Assembly: GCA_964020155.1 (NCBI GenBank)
Contig: OZ026558.1
Location: forward strand, 3,372,574 to 3,407,573
Reading direction: 5' to 3'
DNA length: 35,000 nt
DNA from: Chondrilla cf. caribensis
Taxonomy: Eukaryota > Porifera > Demospongiae > Chondrillida > Chondrillidae
The notes beneath the pieces were generated by a model. That model made no database searches. It saw only the letters and a list, made by a program, of their open reading frames with translations, and was not told the origin of the DNA. The position numbers were made by a program, and so were the translations under genes. Below, piece by piece: positions 1 through 35,000 of this stretch. The stretch's first letter is position 1, and each line of letters starts with the position of its first letter.

Positions 1-552
1 ACAATCACAATACATACCACATGCACACTGTCATGTTACATTCGTGCATCTATATCTCGCAAACTGTGTTTCTGTGCAGTACACCTACACGTCAATTTTA
101 AGATAGATTGACTCTGTGTGATGACTACATAGCAACAGGTGAATGAGGTGCAGTTACCATAAGAATACACACCACACATCACACCCTGCACTGTAAAGTG
201 TAGCCTTTATTAAAGGGTACTCAGAATACATAGTAGAAATCACCTTCCTATGAAGGACAATGCTCATGGGGAGTGGATAAGGTTTTGAATCTATCATAAT
301 ATAGTGGATAAAATGAATTGTCCTGACAGCTTGGTCCCATTGCAGTATACATACTGTCTGGAGGCTCACAACACTCATGGGGTGAATTTGGATGGTGTCA
401 TCTTTTCACTTGCTTCCTCAACCACTCTCTCCACTAGGCTCCAGCTAGTTTGCAGCATATTACAGCTTACCAATAGCAGTATGGAAGGCATGTGTCATTG
501 TGAGTGTACATTAATCATTAATTTTGTGGATTAATAGTAATTTACAATAATA
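1..552 (-). other. 3' flank of the kinase gene; possible further exon
   Basis: No confident gene. On the minus strand at about 450-365 an open stretch ending in TGA encodes a plausible amphipathic helix (VERVVEEASEKM), preceded by an AG at an intron-like boundary. Its phase does not match the donor at 619/618, so I did not add it as an exon. It may be 3' UTR. Confidence 0.3.
206..211 (-). terminator. Candidate poly(A) signal AATAAA for the kinase gene
   Basis: The minus strand reads AATAAA, 341 bases after the modelled kinase stop codon. It fits a short 3' UTR. No other canonical signal is obvious between 553 and 1. No cleavage site can be proven from sequence alone. Confidence 0.4.
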
Positions 553-4094
<3,542 letters not shown>

Positions 4095-4423
4095 TGATAG
4101 AAACTGCGGGGCAGCTATTCTGGCCTAGATCAGCTCCCCATCTGCTTGTATACTTTGGTTTCAGCTTGGGTAATCCCGACATCTTTCGTTATGCTATCAT
4201 TAAAAAAATATCGAATCGATAAGAGCTCTATTAAAACCCACCCTCACTACCTACCAACTGATAAGTACTTATTATTAGAGAAACCGGATATTATCGAGAG
4301 GAGTTGTCGTAATTATGTAATTAAAACATAAACAGAGATTGCATAACCTATGAATGTCATTAACATGGACCCACGCCCCCTCCAAGAAGCCGATAGTCAT
4401 TACATATCAGTAGGTAACATTTG
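4095..4423 (-). other. 329-bp spacer between the WDR19 stop and the kinase start
   Basis: The two genes are head to tail on the minus strand. This short gap must hold the 3' end of WDR19 and the promoter and 5' UTR of the kinase gene. No canonical AATAAA for WDR19 and no clear TATA box was found. Confidence 0.6.
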
Positions 4424-34058
<29,635 letters not shown>

Positions 34059-35000
34059 CTACATGAGAGAGAAATTGTACACATAAGTGGTGTGCATATA
34101 TGTATGCATGTAAACCTACATTGCATCGATGCACACACATTTCCATGTACATGCATAGGTATGTACGTATAGACATCATCTATCGTCTACCCACAGGATT
34201 TGGAATGAGTTCTTGGGAAACTTGGAATGAATTTTAGTCATGGCTCATTTAATTTTGAGACACGAACAAATGTTCTCAAACAGGGATCACCTAGGAAGAA
34301 TGATCACAGCCGTTTTACGGCTATTTTACAGCTTCTTGGTGACATCAGGGTGAAGGTAGGGGTAGGGGGTAGGGTAGGGTAAGGATTAGAGGTAGGGGTA
34401 GGGTAGGGTAAAGTTAGGTTCCATGTTGTCCCATTCTACCCTGGATCGGGCATAGTGAGGTATAGCGGGTAGCTTGAAAAGGACGTCTATACGTATATAT
34501 TTCTGTTTGCCTTAGATGTCTATCAACATTCAATCGCCTATATACGTAGCTGCCTATTGGGATCGATAACACCAACACATACATGTAATCTTGCTTCAAT
34601 AACTCAGTACGTAGTATAGAGAGTCCATCGTTCGAGGCTATAGATTCGATACCTATTTGTACCCTACGATAATATGCATACACCGAACTTAATCCATTGA
34701 TTGCGTACATCGCGACCACCATGGAATCCTAGATGAACAATCAAGCCGATCTATTCCCTGATCGGTATTCGCGGGCAAGGAGGTGCTTTTGACAGAGCAG
34801 TTGTACGGTAACCGACCGTCAGTTGAGCCACTAACTACCTTCGCTTTATGAGGAATGATGGAGGAATCGAAAACGTTTTTACTTCAAATAAATAAATACT
34901 TTAAATAGGCCACTAACGAGTTAGATCGTACAGCAGAGTGCATCCAATGGGAGGAGAAAGGAAGTACTCCGTTGGCGACTAGATTGACAAGAACCACTTT
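34059..35000 (-). other. Upstream region of WDR19 with unresolved first exon
   Basis: No gene could be assigned. Two weak first-exon candidates exist on the minus strand: an ATG at about 34242 (MTKIHSKF..., donor GTAGAC) and a Kozak-like CCATGG near 34722 (MVVAMYAING...). Neither resembles the known IFT144 N-terminus. A CCAAT (plus) near 34944 could belong to a promoter. Confidence 0.35.
34354..34419 (+). repeat. G-rich telomere-like (GGTAGGG)n tract
   Basis: Degenerate repeats of GGTAGGGG/GGTAGGGTA followed by GGATTAGAGGTAGGGG and ending AAAGTTAGG, with at least eight runs of three or more G on the plus strand. It resembles decayed TTAGGG-type repeat and can form G-quadruplexes. Confidence 0.75.

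Noticed and set aside
34414..34722. 102-aa minus-strand frame with Kozak-like ATG as WDR19 start
   Set aside because: The sequence does not resemble the IFT144 N-terminus and no splice evidence links it to exon 1 at 34058; kept only as a weak candidate.

Overview
This is a metazoan nuclear genome window. It has spliced genes with GT-AG introns, very abundant (CA/TG)n microsatellites, several families of small DNA transposons and one LINE. I infer an early-branching invertebrate, most likely a sponge. The reasons are the secreted GSYWI/YCxxE-type cysteine-rich gene, a HUNK-like kinase and the intron style, but the organism is not proven by the sequence.

Almost the whole window (4.4-34.1 kb, minus strand) is one gene, the orthologue of WDR19/IFT144, a subunit of the intraflagellar transport complex A of cilia. 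I could join 31 coding exons by hand. All reading phases are consistent and give 1324 codons including the stop (about 1323 aa, against about 1342 aa in human). The first few codons lie in an upstream exon that I could not find. The order is two N-terminal WD40 propellers (34.06-22.1 kb), a long TPR-type helical region (21.9-11.3 kb) and C-terminal zinc-binding CxxC knuckles (5.7-4.4 kb).

Downstream on the same strand, 329 bp after the WDR19 stop, begins a HUNK-like serine/threonine kinase (4094 down to about 553, five exons, 463 aa as modelled) with all catalytic motifs. A second complete gene is nested in a WDR19 intron (14867-13944, minus strand). It is intronless, has its own TATA box and encodes a 307-aa secreted protein rich in Cys and N-glycosylation sites, with a fibrinogen-like N-terminal motif.

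The introns carry the accessory content. A plus-strand (antisense) EN/RT non-LTR retrotransposon (25.5-29.0 kb) lies inside a (TG)n microsatellite; it is probably 5'-truncated and carries one frameshift. There are three short TIR elements with TA target duplications (5.3, 13.5 and 33.3 kb). A 760-bp TIR element at 17.6-18.4 kb has its insertion proven by an empty-site paralogue within the window. A 358-bp hAT-like element lies at 31.9-32.2 kb, a foldback/minisatellite composite at 23.1-23.8 kb has a deleted relative at 30.4 kb, and a 5.5-kb intron is filled with diverged repeats.

The most unusual structural signal is that at least four WDR19 exons end directly on a (GT)n microsatellite, so the repeat itself is the 5' splice site. 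I see no prokaryotic system, CRISPR, tRNA or rRNA. Identifications rest on motif recognition from memory; no database search was run.
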